Numbered from the stretch's first letter, positions 38,552 through 48,047 are shown. The stretch: 64,000 nt of DNA from Cyanobium sp. ATX 6A2 (GCF_024346355.1 NZ_JAGQCU010000010.1:1-64000), one strand, 5' to 3'. Translations and numbers: made by a program. Notes: generated by a model not told the origin, from the sequence alone.

Positions 38552-38875
38552 ATGAGTGCCAGCTTCACCGTCGTGGCCACGCTCGGCGGCACCACCCACA
38601 CGTTTCCCTGCCGCGACGACCAGACGGTGCTGGCGGCTGCTGAGGAGGCCGGAGTGCCCTTGCCCAGCTCCTGTTGCTCGGGGGTGTGCACCACTTGCGC
38701 GGCCCTGCTCAGCGAGGGAACGGTGCACCAGCCCGATGCCATGGGTGTGAAGGCGGAGCTTCAGCAACAGGGCTATGCCCTGCTGTGTGTGGCCTATCCG
38801 CGCAGTGATCTGAAGCTCCAGGGGGGCATGGAGGATGCCCTCTACGAGATCCAGTTCGGTCAGTTCCAGAAATGA
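38552..38875 (+). CDS. plant-type [2Fe-2S] ferredoxin
   Basis: A soluble electron carrier. The 107-residue protein has the cluster motif C-x4-C-x2-C in PSSCCSGVCTTCAALL (starting near residue 40) and the fourth Cys in YALLCVAYPRSDL. Compared with the main photosynthetic ferredoxin (about 97-99 residues), the first loop is altered (CCSGV instead of CRAGA) and the C-terminus is longer, so it is a specialised isoform. 39 bp after the oxygenase gene, possibly its electron donor. Confidence 0.9.
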   Translation: MSASFTVVATLGGTTHTFPCRDDQTVLAAAEEAGVPLPSSCCSGVCTTCAALLSEGTVHQPDAMGVKAELQQQGYALLCVAYPRSDLKLQGGMEDALYEIQFGQFQK

Positions 38876-38885
38876 GCCAGCTCCA

Positions 38886-39095
38886 GTGAGCAGCTCCACG
38901 GCAGTGCTGCTTCGCCCCCTGGCGTTGCAGCTGAGGCGTGGGCCTGGGGCGCTGAGACCCCAGATCCATGCTCTGCTGGCAGCCCACGGGGAGCCCCTGC
39001 GCTGGGCGATCACCGCCGCCGAGGGTGATGTGCTCTTCCTCGAGGCGGTGGTGCTGGTTCCTGCCCCAGCGGCAGGGCGGTCGCCCGGGCGATGA
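38886..39095 (+). CDS. small conserved cyanobacterial protein of unknown function
   Basis: The 69-residue product starts at GTG 38886 (SSSTAVLLRPLALQLRRG) and has a central HGEPLRWAITAAEGDVLFLEAVVL segment. The frame continues upstream to 38835, but that part overlaps the ferredoxin gene. Its stop overlaps the ATG of the DUF3326 gene (ATGA), so translation is coupled and a shared role is likely. I recognise the LRWAIT core only as a recurring cyanobacterial small protein and cannot give a function. Confidence 0.62.
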   Translation: MSSSTAVLLRPLALQLRRGPGALRPQIHALLAAHGEPLRWAITAAEGDVLFLEAVVLVPAPAAGRSPGR

Positions 39096-40189
39096 CGGCC
39101 CTCCCCCCGCCTGCCGAGGGCTGCCCCCTCCCCACCCTGATGGTGGTGCCCTCCGGTGTGGGCTGTGCCACCGGCGGCTATGCCGGCGACGCCCTGCCCG
39201 CGGCGCGCCTGCTGGCCGCCGCCAGCGGTTGTCTGATCACCCATCCCAACGTCATCAACGGTGCGGCGCTCTACTGGAGCGATCCCCGTGTCCTCTACGT
39301 GGAGGGTTGGGCCCTGGGCCGTTTTGCGGCAGGGCACCTGGCCCTGCGGCCGGTGCGCAGCCGCCGCGTGGGCCTCCTCCTTGATGCCGGCATCGAGGAG
39401 GAGCTGCGGCTGCGCCACCTGCAGGTGGCTGATGGCTGCCGCGCCACCCTCGGTCTTGAGATCGGTCCGGTGCTGACCACGGATGTGCCTCTGGGCGTGG
39501 GTGTGGAACTGGGGCCCAGTGGTGCCAGCTGGGGCACCCTGGCGCGGCCCGATGCCCTGCTGCGGGCCGGTGAACAGCTGCGCGACGCCGGCGCCACGGC
39601 GATTGCAGTGGTGGCCCGCTTCCCCGAGGATCCGCACAGTGAAGCGCTGGCCGCCTACCGCAGCGGGGCGGGTGTGGACGCGCTGGCAGGGGCCGAGGCG
39701 GTGATCAGCCACCTGCTCAGCCGTCACCTGCTGCTGCCCTGCGCCCACGCCCCAGCCCTGCGGCCGCTGCCGCTGCAGCGCGGCCTCGATCCCCGCGCTG
39801 CGGGCGAGGAGCTGGGCACCACCTTCCTGCCCTGCGTGCTGGTGGGCCTCAGCCGGGCGCCCGATCTGCTGCCCCTGTCCGGCGCGGGCCCGGCAGTCGC
39901 GGCTGCCGGGCCCCTGCTCCACAGCCAGCAGCTCGGGGCGGTGGTGGCTCCGGCGGGTGCCCTCGGGGGAGAGGCGGTGCTGGCCTGCGTGGAGCGGGGG
40001 GTGCCCTTGATCGCCGTGGACAATCCCTGCCTGCTTCAGGTCAGCGCCCAGGCCCTGGCCCTGGAGGACGCCGGCGCCACGGTGCTGTCCGCGGTCGGCT
40101 ACGCCGAGGCCGCTGGGCTGGTGCTGGCGTTGAGGGAGGGAATCGCTCCGGCGGCCCTGCGCCGCCCGATCGAACCGCTGGATGGGTGA
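39092..40189 (+). CDS. DUF3326 family protein
   Basis: The 365-residue product matches a family seen mainly in cyanobacteria and plants: VVPSGVGCATGGYAGDALPAA near the start, LITHPNVINGAALYW, an internal AIAVVARFPED segment, and a C-terminal LSRAPDLLPL and GALGGEAVLACVERGVPLIAV. Function unknown. It overlaps the small upstream gene by 4 bp. Confidence 0.85.
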   Translation: MTALPPPAEGCPLPTLMVVPSGVGCATGGYAGDALPAARLLAAASGCLITHPNVINGAALYWSDPRVLYVEGWALGRFAAGHLALRPVRSRRVGLLLDAGIEEELRLRHLQVADGCRATLGLEIGPVLTTDVPLGVGVELGPSGASWGTLARPDALLRAGEQLRDAGATAIAVVARFPEDPHSEALAAYRSGAGVDALAGAEAVISHLLSRHLLLPCAHAPALRPLPLQRGLDPRAAGEELGTTFLPCVLVGLSRAPDLLPLSGAGPAVAAAGPLLHSQQLGAVVAPAGALGGEAVLACVERGVPLIAVDNPCLLQVSAQALALEDAGATVLSAVGYAEAAGLVLALREGIAPAALRRPIEPLDG

Positions 40190-40207
40190 GCCCCCGGGTG
40201 GCAGGCC

Positions 40208-40645
40208 TCAGGCCCGGTGGTAGGGGCTGCCCTGCAGGATCGCCTGGGCTCGGTAGAGCTGCTCCACCAGCAGCAGGCGCGCCAGTTCGTGGGGAAAGGT
40301 CATCGGCGAGAGGCTGAGTGTCCAGCTGGCGCGGGCCTTCAGCTCCGCTGCCAGGCCATCGGCGCCACCGATGGCGAAGGCCAGCCGTGTGGAGCCTCCC
40401 TGGCTCAGGCGATCGGCGAAGGCCAGCGAACCCAGTTCGCCGCCCTCCTCGGCCAGTGCCACCAGCTGCTCATCGGAGCGCAGCTCGGCTGCGATCGCGG
40501 CAGCTTCCCTGGCCGGGGTGGAGTCGCGGATCTCCACGATCGACAGGCCCGGCAGCCGCCGGCCGTAGAGCTCCAGCCCCTCGCGGATCCAGCCCTTGCG
40601 CACCCTGCCCACGGCCAGGATGCGGATGCGGGCGGGGTTCAGCAT
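40208..40645 (-). CDS. rlmH: 23S rRNA pseudouridine-1915 N3-methyltransferase RlmH
   Basis: RlmH is a SPOUT methyltransferase that modifies helix 69 of 23S rRNA. The 145-residue protein has the SAM-knot segments [11 protein letters not shown] and [24 protein letters not shown], ending GSPYHRA, all typical. It is convergent with DUF3326 and adjacent to ald. Confidence 0.96.
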   Translation of the reverse strand: MLNPARIRILAVGRVRKGWIREGLELYGRRLPGLSIVEIRDSTPAREAAAIAAELRSDEQLVALAEEGGELGSLAFADRLSQGGSTRLAFAIGGADGLAAELKARASWTLSLSPMTFPHELARLLLVEQLYRAQAILQGSPYHRA

Positions 40646-40666
40646 CGTCTCTGGACCCAGCCGAGC

Positions 40667-41779
40667 TCAGCGCAGGCAGGCCATCGGATGGCGGGTGGCC
40701 ACTCCAAGAGCCCGGGCGACCCCGGGGTGGCACACCGCCCCGGCGGCGGTGTTGAGGCCGGAGAGCAATTCGGGCCGATCGGTGACCGCCTCCGCCAGCC
40801 CCCGGCCCGCCATCACGAGGATGTAAGGGAGGGTGACGCTCACCAATGCTTCGGTGGAGGTGAAGGGCACTGCGCCGGGCATGTTGCCCACCGCGTAGTG
40901 CAGCACCCCATGGAGCGTGTGCACCGGATCGGTGTGGGTGGTTTCGCGGCTGGTGGCGATGCAGCCCCCCTGGTCGATGGCCACATCCACAATTACCGAA
41001 CCGGGTTTCATGCGCTCCACCAGGGATTCCTCCACCAGGGTTGGGGCCCGGCCGCCTGGGGTGAGCACCGCGCCGATCACCAGATCGGCCGCCGGCACCA
41101 GCCGCTCCACCAGGCTGCGGCTACTCACCAGGCTCACCAACCGGCCGCGGCGCTCGGCCTCCCGCTCGCGCAGGCGCTGGGGGGAGCGGTCCAGCAGGAA
41201 CACCTCCGCGTCCATGGCGGCGGCGATCCGGGCGGCGTTCCAGCCCACGGTGCCAGCACCGAGCACCACCACCCGCGCCGGCCGCACGCCGGTGCAGCCT
41301 CCGATCAGCACCCCGCGGCCGCCGTGGGGGCGCTCGAGCAGATGGGCCCCCACCTGGGCCGCCAGGCGGCCGGCGATCTCGCTCATCGGTGCCAGCAGGG
41401 GCAGGCTGCCGTCCTCGAGTTGCACCGTCTCGTAGGCCACGGCAGTGGTGCCGGCCTCCAGCAGGGCCCGGCCCACATCGGGATAGGCCGCCAGGTGCAG
41501 GTAGGTGAACAGCACCAGATCGGAACGCAGGTAGGTGAACTCCTCGGGCTGGGGCTCCTTCACTTTCACCACGAGATGGGCGGCCCAGGCTTCCTCGCGG
41601 GTCACCAGCCGGGCTCCGGCCTCGGCGAAGTCCTGGTCGTCGATGCCGGCCCCCAGGCCGGCGCCGCCCTGCACCCGTACCTCCATGCCCTGGCCCACCA
41701 GCTCCCTCACCCCGTCAGGGGTGAGGGCCACGCGGCGCTCGTCACGCTTGATTTCCGTGGGCACGCCGATGCTGGCCAT
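40667..41779 (-). CDS. ald: alanine dehydrogenase
   Basis: Ald interconverts L-alanine and pyruvate with NAD. The start at 41779 gives the standard N-terminus MASIGVPTEIKRDERRVALT. Landmarks include LVVKVKEPQPEE with the pyruvate-binding Lys, YLHLAA, the Rossmann motif VVVLGAGTVGWNAARIAA and HYAVGNMPGAVPFTST. 370 residues, normal length. An upstream ATG at 41812 would add eleven residues. Confidence 0.93.
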   Translation of the reverse strand: MASIGVPTEIKRDERRVALTPDGVRELVGQGMEVRVQGGAGLGAGIDDQDFAEAGARLVTREEAWAAHLVVKVKEPQPEEFTYLRSDLVLFTYLHLAAYPDVGRALLEAGTTAVAYETVQLEDGSLPLLAPMSEIAGRLAAQVGAHLLERPHGGRGVLIGGCTGVRPARVVVLGAGTVGWNAARIAAAMDAEVFLLDRSPQRLREREAERRGRLVSLVSSRSLVERLVPAADLVIGAVLTPGGRAPTLVEESLVERMKPGSVIVDVAIDQGGCIATSRETTHTDPVHTLHGVLHYAVGNMPGAVPFTSTEALVSVTLPYILVMAGRGLAEAVTDRPELLSGLNTAAGAVCHPGVARALGVATRHPMACLR

Positions 41780-41839
41780 CGGGGCGGAAAGGGAGGGCGA
41801 TGCGGCCATCAAGCCAGAACAGGGGCTCCCAAGCCTGGC

Positions 41840-43564
41840 TCAGACGGCGGCGATCGGCATGCGCCAGCCGCTGCCGAAGGCCTGGCTGCTCACCTTGAGT
41901 ACCGGCGCCGCCTGCCGGCGCTTGAACTCGGCCCGCTGCAGCAGGGCCATCACCCGCTGGGCTAGCTGGGGGTCGGTGCCCTCAGCCGCCAGTTGCTCAG
42001 GGCTGTGGCGATGCTCCACCAGTGCCTTCAGCACCGGATCGAGCAGGGCATAGTCCGGCAGGGAGTCGCTGTCGCGCTGGTTGGGCTGCAGTTCGGCGCT
42101 GGGGGGTTTGAGCCGGATGGCGGCACCGATCAGCTCCCCCTCCCGGGGCAGGCCCAGCGCTTGTCGGCAGACCTGGGAGGCGGGGCTGTCCAGCCAGGCG
42201 CAGAGCCGGAACACGGTGGTTTTGTAGAGGTCGCCGATCACGGACAGGCCCCCGTTCATATCGCCGTAAAGGGTGCAGTAGCCCACCGCCAGCTCCGACT
42301 TGTTGCCGGTGGAGAGCAGCAACCGGCCCTGCTGGTTAGCCATCGCCATCAGCAGGGTGCCGCGGATGCGTGACTGCAGGTTCTCGGCCGTCAGGCCCTC
42401 GGGCGGCTGGCTCAGGGCGGGGGTGAGGGCAGTGTCGAACCCGACCATCAGGGCGCTGATCGGCACGGTGCGGGTGGCCAGGCCGAGGCGCCGGGCCAGG
42501 GCCTCGGCGTCGTGGATCGAGCCGGCTGAGCTCCAGGGGGAGGGCATCAGCAGGGCCAGCAGCTGATCGGCGCCCAGGGCGGCCGTGGCGATCACGGCCA
42601 CCAGGGCCGAGTCGATGCCGCCGCTGAGGCCCAGCAGGGCCCGCCGGAAGCCGCACTTGCGGGCGTAGTCACGCACCCCCAGCACCAGGGCCAGCAGCAG
42701 CTGCTCCAGCGGTTGGGGGGGTGATGGTGCCGCCTGGTGGGGGAGGCTCGGCCCCTGGGCCAACGCGCCAGCCTCACTGGGCAGCGGCCACACCAGCAGG
42801 GCTTCGGCGCAGCAGGGCAGCCTGGCCACCACGGCGCCGTTGCCATCCACCACGAAACTGGCACCGTCGAACACCAGCTCGTCGTTGCCACCCACCTGGT
42901 TCACATACACCACCGGGCAGTTCAGGCGCTGGGCCGCTCGAACGGCCAGCTCCTGCCGCAGCGCCAGCTTGCCCTGGCCGAAGGGCGACGCCGAGTGGTT
43001 CACGAGCACGTCGAGGCGCTGGCTCTGCAGGGCCGCCAGCGGATCGGGGCCCGCCAGTCGGTGGCCCAGCAGTTCCTCCTCGACCCAAAGGTCCTCACAG
43101 ATGGTGAGCCCCAGGCGCAGGCTGCGGCCGCCCCAGGTCAGCTCCAGCACCGCCGGGGTCGAGGCGGGGCGGAAGTAGCGCCGCTCGTCGAAGACGTCGT
43201 AGCTGGGCAACAGCTGCTTGCGGGCCACCACCCGCCACTGACCCCCCTGCACCAGGGCGATGGCGTTGTGCAGGTTGGGCAGCTGGGCATCGCCGCTGGG
43301 CTCGGCCATGCCCACCAGCACTCCCAGATCGGGGCAGTCCCGAGCCAGATCGGAGGCCAGTCTGTCCAGGGCCCTGTCCTGCTGCTGCAGGCGGGCCGGC
43401 AGCAGCAGCAGGTCGCGGGGGGGGTAACCCCACAGGGAGAGCTCAGGCGTGAGCACCAGGCTGGCCCCCTCGGTGTGGGCCTGCCGGCAGCTGTTGAAGA
43501 TGCGCTCGCCGTTACCGACCAGGTCCCCCACCACCGGGTTGAGCTGGGCCAGAGCAAGGCGCAT
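41840..43564 (-). CDS. nadE: glutamine-dependent NAD+ synthetase
   Basis: This enzyme amidates deamido-NAD. The N-terminal glutaminase of the nitrilase fold has the Glu in LTPELSLWGYP, Lys in ARKQLLPSYDVFDE and Cys in LTICEDLWV (residue about 145). The C-terminal synthetase has the PP-loop LLGLSGGIDSALVAVI. The start at 43564 gives MRLALAQLNPVVGDL, the usual N-terminus (574 residues). The adjacent nadD gene supplies its substrate, so the two form a NAD-biosynthesis pair. Confidence 0.96.
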   Translation of the reverse strand: MRLALAQLNPVVGDLVGNGERIFNSCRQAHTEGASLVLTPELSLWGYPPRDLLLLPARLQQQDRALDRLASDLARDCPDLGVLVGMAEPSGDAQLPNLHNAIALVQGGQWRVVARKQLLPSYDVFDERRYFRPASTPAVLELTWGGRSLRLGLTICEDLWVEEELLGHRLAGPDPLAALQSQRLDVLVNHSASPFGQGKLALRQELAVRAAQRLNCPVVYVNQVGGNDELVFDGASFVVDGNGAVVARLPCCAEALLVWPLPSEAGALAQGPSLPHQAAPSPPQPLEQLLLALVLGVRDYARKCGFRRALLGLSGGIDSALVAVIATAALGADQLLALLMPSPWSSAGSIHDAEALARRLGLATRTVPISALMVGFDTALTPALSQPPEGLTAENLQSRIRGTLLMAMANQQGRLLLSTGNKSELAVGYCTLYGDMNGGLSVIGDLYKTTVFRLCAWLDSPASQVCRQALGLPREGELIGAAIRLKPPSAELQPNQRDSDSLPDYALLDPVLKALVEHRHSPEQLAAEGTDPQLAQRVMALLQRAEFKRRQAAPVLKVSSQAFGSGWRMPIAAV

Positions 43565-43595
43565 CGGTGCGGAGCGGGGGAGCAGGGGCGGGTGG

Positions 43596-44177
43596 TCAGG
43601 GGCGGGCGGTGAGGCCATAAAGATTGTGCTGGAGCAGCAACGGCCAGGCGGCCGCCGCCACCTGATCCGGGGCTGGTTGACGGCGTGCCTGGCTGCTGGT
43701 GGTGGGCGGAATCCGCAATGGCAGCTCCTCCACCACGCCCCCCAGGTTGCGCAGCGCCTCCAGCTGTGGTTCGCCGAGGGGCCAGCCTGCCCGTGGCACC
43801 ACTGCCAGGCGGCAGAGCTGCAGCACCGCGGTGGCCTGTTTCCAGCGGGGGATCTGGCCGGCCAGATCGCTGCCCACCACGAACACCAGCTCCGTTGCCG
43901 GCCAGCGCCGCGCCGCCCGTTGCAGGGTGGTGATCGCCCAGGGACTGCTGAGCTCCTGGACCAGCTCCAGCCGCGGATCGGCGATCGCCGCCACCACCGC
44001 GGCCAGCAGCGCCGCGCGCCGCGCGAGGGGGGCGCCGTGATCTTTCACCGGGTTGTCGCTGGCCCAGGTGGCCACCCTGGGATAGAGGTCGAGCAGCCCC
44101 TCCAGCAGCGCCTGGTGCCCGCGGGTGGGGGGATCGGCGCTGGTGCCCAGCAGGGCGACGGTGGAGATGCTTCTCAC
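43596..44177 (-). CDS. nadD: nicotinate-nucleotide adenylyltransferase
   Basis: NadD adenylates nicotinate mononucleotide. The start is GTG at 44177, overlapping the upstream GTPase stop as GTGA, and gives 193 residues. The N-terminus VALLGTSADPPTRGHQAL carries the HxGH-type nucleotide motif, here with Thr-Arg in place of the usual first His; ASDNPVKDH and LVFVVGSDLAGQIPRW are further family elements. Immediately precedes nadE, separated by 31 bp. Confidence 0.9.
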   Translation of the reverse strand: MRSISTVALLGTSADPPTRGHQALLEGLLDLYPRVATWASDNPVKDHGAPLARRAALLAAVVAAIADPRLELVQELSSPWAITTLQRAARRWPATELVFVVGSDLAGQIPRWKQATAVLQLCRLAVVPRAGWPLGEPQLEALRNLGGVVEELPLRIPPTTSSQARRQPAPDQVAAAAWPLLLQHNLYGLTARP

Positions 44178-45595
44178 GGCAGCAGCGCCTGCAGTGGGGC
44201 CTGGGTGCGGCCGTTGCCGTCGCCCGCGGCACGGCCAGCCAGCCACTGCCGCACCAGCGGGTCGCTGGCCATGAGCCGGCGTCGTAGGGCCCCGGGCTGG
44301 CCACCACGTTCGCCCCGCCGCAGCAGTTCCCGTGCCGCCAGCCGTCCGGTGCGGCGGGTGGTGTGCACGGCCAGGGCGGCCTGGGCGAGGGCCACCGGCG
44401 CTGCCGGGGCCAGGCTGAGGCCACCGGTCAGGGGGGCCGCCAGCAGCAGCAGTTGACGCAGGGCGCCCAGCACCAGCTGGATGCCGATCTGGGCGCCGCC
44501 GATGAGAGCGTTCTGGTGGGAGAGCTGGCTGAGCAGCTCCCGGGCCGCCTTTCCGTCCATCGGCAGGCCGTAGAGCTGGCAGAGCTGGGCCACCAGCGCG
44601 GCATCGCAGGCCAGGCCGCCGGCCAGATCCAGCAGCAGCAGGGGATTGGCGGCCAAGCCCGTGGCCTTGAGGGCCGCGTACCGGCCGATCAGTCCCTGGG
44701 CCGCTTGGCGCCCGCGCCCCAGCCGGCCCTGATGCAGCTGCCGCTGGAGCGATTCGGCGGCGCCGAGGCTGTTGAGGGCCAGGAGCAGCTCCCCCTGGTC
44801 CTCGAGCAGTGCCATCAGCTGGCGGCGCAGGGGCTCCACCTGGGGGGGCTCCGGGTCGCTGCGCACCTTGCCGTCGGGCCGCAGCCGGGCCCGGCGGGGA
44901 GCGGCCGCCACCGCCAGCAGCGGCAAGGCTCCAGCCGCCGCTGGCAGCACGGCCCGCAACCGCCCCTGAATGCTGGCCTCCAGCGCCCGGCACTGCTCGC
45001 CGGACCAGCAGTCGCTGCGGTTGAGCACGAGCAGCAGTGGTTGACCGCTCAGGAGCAGGGTCACGATGGCCTGCTGATCAATGCCGGTGAGGTCGCCATC
45101 CAGCACCATCAGCACCAGATCCACCCCGCGGGCCACCCGGGCCGCCAGCCGCGCCCGGCCGGGCGCGGCGATCTCATCGATCCCCGGGGTATCCACCAGT
45201 TCCACCAGCTCCAGGCCGGCCACCGCCACTCCCCAGCTGGCCGCCTGCTGGCGGCGGGTGCAGCCATGGGCCACATCGGTGGCGAACACCGGCGCACCGA
45301 GCAGGGCATTGAGCAGACTCGACTTCCCCACCCCCACGCGGCCGAACACCGCCACCCGCAGGTGGCGCCGCTCGAGGCGCTCCAGCTGGCGATCGAGCAC
45401 CGCCAGGGCGCCCCCCAGCAGGCTCTGTTCGCGGCCGTTGAGGCGCAGTTCCCGGCGCCATTGCCGCAGCAGCAGCCGGCAGCGCTCGCTGGTCGGAGGA
45501 GCTGGCTGATGCGCTGGCTGATGCGGCGGCGGCGGCAGTAGCGGCGGCGGCGGCGGCTCCTGCGAGGCCCGGCCTGGGTTGGTGCGGCTGGCCAT
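44174..45595 (-). CDS. membrane-associated GTPase with a proline-rich N-terminus
   Basis: The 473-residue protein has an Era-like G domain: P-loop VAVFGRVGVGKSSLLNAL (about 85), G3 VDTPGIDE, G4 LVLNRSDC. The C-terminal half is alanine/leucine-rich with hydrophobic helices and a segment like the YcjF/DUF697 domain (LDLAGGLACDAALVAQLCQLY). The first 40 residues are a run of prolines and histidines. Start ATG 45595 overlaps the upstream stop by one base. Probably works at the membrane, possibly in stress response; substrate or partner unknown. Confidence 0.75.
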   Translation of the reverse strand: MASRTNPGRASQEPPPPPLLPPPPHQPAHQPAPPTSERCRLLLRQWRRELRLNGREQSLLGGALAVLDRQLERLERRHLRVAVFGRVGVGKSSLLNALLGAPVFATDVAHGCTRRQQAASWGVAVAGLELVELVDTPGIDEIAAPGRARLAARVARGVDLVLMVLDGDLTGIDQQAIVTLLLSGQPLLLVLNRSDCWSGEQCRALEASIQGRLRAVLPAAAGALPLLAVAAAPRRARLRPDGKVRSDPEPPQVEPLRRQLMALLEDQGELLLALNSLGAAESLQRQLHQGRLGRGRQAAQGLIGRYAALKATGLAANPLLLLDLAGGLACDAALVAQLCQLYGLPMDGKAARELLSQLSHQNALIGGAQIGIQLVLGALRQLLLLAAPLTGGLSLAPAAPVALAQAALAVHTTRRTGRLAARELLRRGERGGQPGALRRRLMASDPLVRQWLAGRAAGDGNGRTQAPLQALLP

Positions 45596-46608
45596 CAGTC
45601 GGCCTCCTGTTCGGCGGGCTGTGGGGGCCGCCACCAGCCGGCCAGCATGGCCAGCACCGCCTCAGCGCCGATCACGCCTACGAAGCCGCCGAACTCATCC
45701 ACCACCACCCGCACCCCGCCGCTGTTGCGCCGGAAGCCCGTGAGCAGGCGATCGGCGCGGATCATCTCCGGCACGTATTCCACCGGTTCGCTCAGGTCCG
45801 CCGGCGTCCGCTGACCCTGGCCCTCGAGCAGGGCGGTGAGCAGCCGTTCGCGGCTCACCACACCCACGATCTCATCCACCTCGTCGCCGAGCACCACCCA
45901 CCAGGGGTCGGGATTGGCGAGCAGCTGGGGTCTGGCCAGCTCCAGGCGCTCAGCCGCAGCCAGGGTCGGCGCGGCCACCCTCGGGGTCATCAGATCCCTG
46001 GCGGTGAGGTCGTTGAGCTGGAACACCTTGGCGATCATGGCCGCCTCATCCGCCTCGATCTGGCCCTTCTGCGACCCCAGCCTGGCCAGCAGGCGGATCT
46101 CGTTCTCGTCGGTGCTCAGTTCGCTCTCGGCGGTGATCGCCGGCAGTAGCCGTTCCAGCAGCACGACAAGGGGACGCATCAGCATGGCCAGCAGGTGAAG
46201 CGGCGGGGCGCTGGCCAGGGCCACCGGTAGCGACAGGCGGCTGCCCAGGGCCTTGGGCAGGATTTCCCCCAGCAGGATCACCAGCACGGTGAGCCCGATC
46301 GAGAACAGGGGCAGGGCCAGGCCTTCAATCCCGCGGCGCTGGAACACCTGGGCCGCGAAGGCGCCCAGCATCAGGCTGCCGAAGATGTTGAAGCCATTGT
46401 TGGCAATCACCAGTACCGCCAGGGTGCGGCCCAGGCGTTGACGCAGCTGCCCCAGCCGAAGCGCCCCCTTCACCGGCCGGGCACGCCCCGCCAGTTCGTG
46501 GACGCGCACCGGATTGACGGTGAGCAGAGCCGCCTCCACGCCAGAGCAGAGGGCCGAGCCGACCAGCACGATCAGCACCAGCAGGGCCAGGACCAACAGG
46601 TCGTTCAT
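45595..46608 (-). CDS. CNNM/CorC-type transporter with CBS domains
   Basis: The 337-residue protein has an N-terminal DUF21 membrane domain (LLVLALLVLIVLVGSALCSGVEAALLTV, here given as LLVLALLVLIVLVGSALCSG and VEAALLTV; further helices through about 150; GEILPKALGSR) and a C-terminal CBS pair (LTARDLMTPRV, EIVGVVSRERLLTAL, GGFVGVIGAEAVLA). These proteins are linked to magnesium or cobalt efflux. No CorC_HlyC domain is visible after the CBS pair. The start at 46608 is 88 bp from the divergent pepP gene. Confidence 0.82.
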   Translation of the reverse strand: MNDLLVLALLVLIVLVGSALCSGVEAALLTVNPVRVHELAGRARPVKGALRLGQLRQRLGRTLAVLVIANNGFNIFGSLMLGAFAAQVFQRRGIEGLALPLFSIGLTVLVILLGEILPKALGSRLSLPVALASAPPLHLLAMLMRPLVVLLERLLPAITAESELSTDENEIRLLARLGSQKGQIEADEAAMIAKVFQLNDLTARDLMTPRVAAPTLAAAERLELARPQLLANPDPWWVVLGDEVDEIVGVVSRERLLTALLEGQGQRTPADLSEPVEYVPEMIRADRLLTGFRRNSGGVRVVVDEFGGFVGVIGAEAVLAMLAGWWRPPQPAEQEAD

Positions 46609-46696
46609 GGGGTGGTGGGGCCCTGGGCCATCACACCATTTAATCGGTGGTGGCGAGGATTGTTCCAAACTGGCTGTCAGATCAGCTCTGAGAGGG

Positions 46697-48019
46697 GTGC
46701 CGTTGACGTCGATTCACGCCCAGCGTCGCCAGCGCTTCCTGGAGCGGCTGGGGGGGGTGGCGGCGGTGATTCCCGCGGCGCCCCAGGTGACCCACCACGC
46801 TGACTGCGAATACCCGTTCCGCCAGAACAGCGATTTCTGGTACCTCACCGGTTTCGATGAGCCCGATGCCGTGGCGCTGCTGCTGCCGCATCGCCCGCCG
46901 GGGGAGCGCTTTGTGCTGTTCGTGCATCCGCGCGAAGCCAGCGCCGAGGTGTGGACCGGTTTCCGCTGGGGCAGTGAAGGGGCCGTGGAGCAGTTCGGGG
47001 CCGACCTCGCCCATCCCCTCAGCGAGCTGGCCGAGCGGCTGGCCGACTACCTGAGCGGTGCGGAGGGCATCGCGTTCCGCATCGGCAAACACCCCCAGGT
47101 GGAGCCCCTGGTGCTCTCGGCCTGGGCCCGGCAGCTGGACCGGGCACCGCGCACCGGTGTGGCGGCCCTTGGGCTGGTGGCCCCCTGCCCGATGCTGCAC
47201 GCGCTGAGGCTGCGCAAGCAGCCCGAGGAGCTGGAGCGGATGCGGGAGGCCTGCCGGATCTCAGCTGAGGCCCATGAACGGGCCCGGGAGGTGGTGCGAC
47301 CAGGCCTCAATGAACGGCAGGTGCAGGCGGTGATCGAGCAACATTTTCTGGAGCAGGGTGCCCGCGGCCCGGCCTACGGCTCGATTGTCGCCGGGGGCGA
47401 CAACGCCTGTGTGCTGCACTACACGGCCAACAACGCCCTGCTGCGCGACGGCGATCTGCTGCTGATCGATGCCGGCTGTTCGCTGGGCGATTACTACAAC
47501 GGCGACATCACGCGCACCTTCCCGGTGAATGGCCGCTTCTCAGCGGAGCAGCGGCAGCTCTACGAGCTGGTGCTCGCGGCGCAGGAGGCGGCGGTGGCAA
47601 CCGTGGCCCCGGGGCAGACGGCCGAAGCCGTGCATGCCACCGCCGTGCGGGTGCTGGTGGAGGGTCTGGTGGAGCTCGGCCTGCTCAGCGGTGAGGTGGA
47701 CGGCATCATTGAGCGCGGCGCCTACCGGCACCTCTACATGCACCGCACCGGCCACTGGCTCGGGCTCGACGTGCACGACGTGGGGGCCTACCGGCTGGGC
47801 GAGCACCCCCAGGAGCTGGAGCCGGGCATCGTGCTCACGGTGGAACCGGGGCTGTACGTGAGTGATCGCCTGCCGGTGCCGGAGGATCAGCCCGCCATCG
47901 ACGAGCGCTGGAAGGGCATCGGCATCCGCATCGAGGACGACGTGGCCGTAACCGAGCATGGCCATGAACTGCTCACCGCCGCCGCTCTCAAGGCTCCAGC
48001 AGCGATGCAGCGCGACTAG
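46697..48019 (+). CDS. pepP: Xaa-Pro aminopeptidase (aminopeptidase P)
   Basis: PepP removes an N-terminal residue ahead of proline. The N-terminal AMP_N domain has CEYPFRQNSDFWYLTGF; the pita-bread catalytic domain has the metal ligands in LLIDAGCSLGDYYNGDITRT (two Asp), HRTGHWLGLDVHD (His), LTVEPGLYV (Glu) and IGIRIEDDV (Glu). The start is GTG 46697 or TTG 46703, after a GAGAGGGG. 440 residues, normal length. Confidence 0.93.
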   Translation: MPLTSIHAQRRQRFLERLGGVAAVIPAAPQVTHHADCEYPFRQNSDFWYLTGFDEPDAVALLLPHRPPGERFVLFVHPREASAEVWTGFRWGSEGAVEQFGADLAHPLSELAERLADYLSGAEGIAFRIGKHPQVEPLVLSAWARQLDRAPRTGVAALGLVAPCPMLHALRLRKQPEELERMREACRISAEAHERAREVVRPGLNERQVQAVIEQHFLEQGARGPAYGSIVAGGDNACVLHYTANNALLRDGDLLLIDAGCSLGDYYNGDITRTFPVNGRFSAEQRQLYELVLAAQEAAVATVAPGQTAEAVHATAVRVLVEGLVELGLLSGEVDGIIERGAYRHLYMHRTGHWLGLDVHDVGAYRLGEHPQELEPGIVLTVEPGLYVSDRLPVPEDQPAIDERWKGIGIRIEDDVAVTEHGHELLTAAALKAPAAMQRD

Positions 48020-48047
48020 GCCACCAGGCCAGCTCGATGCCGCTGGC

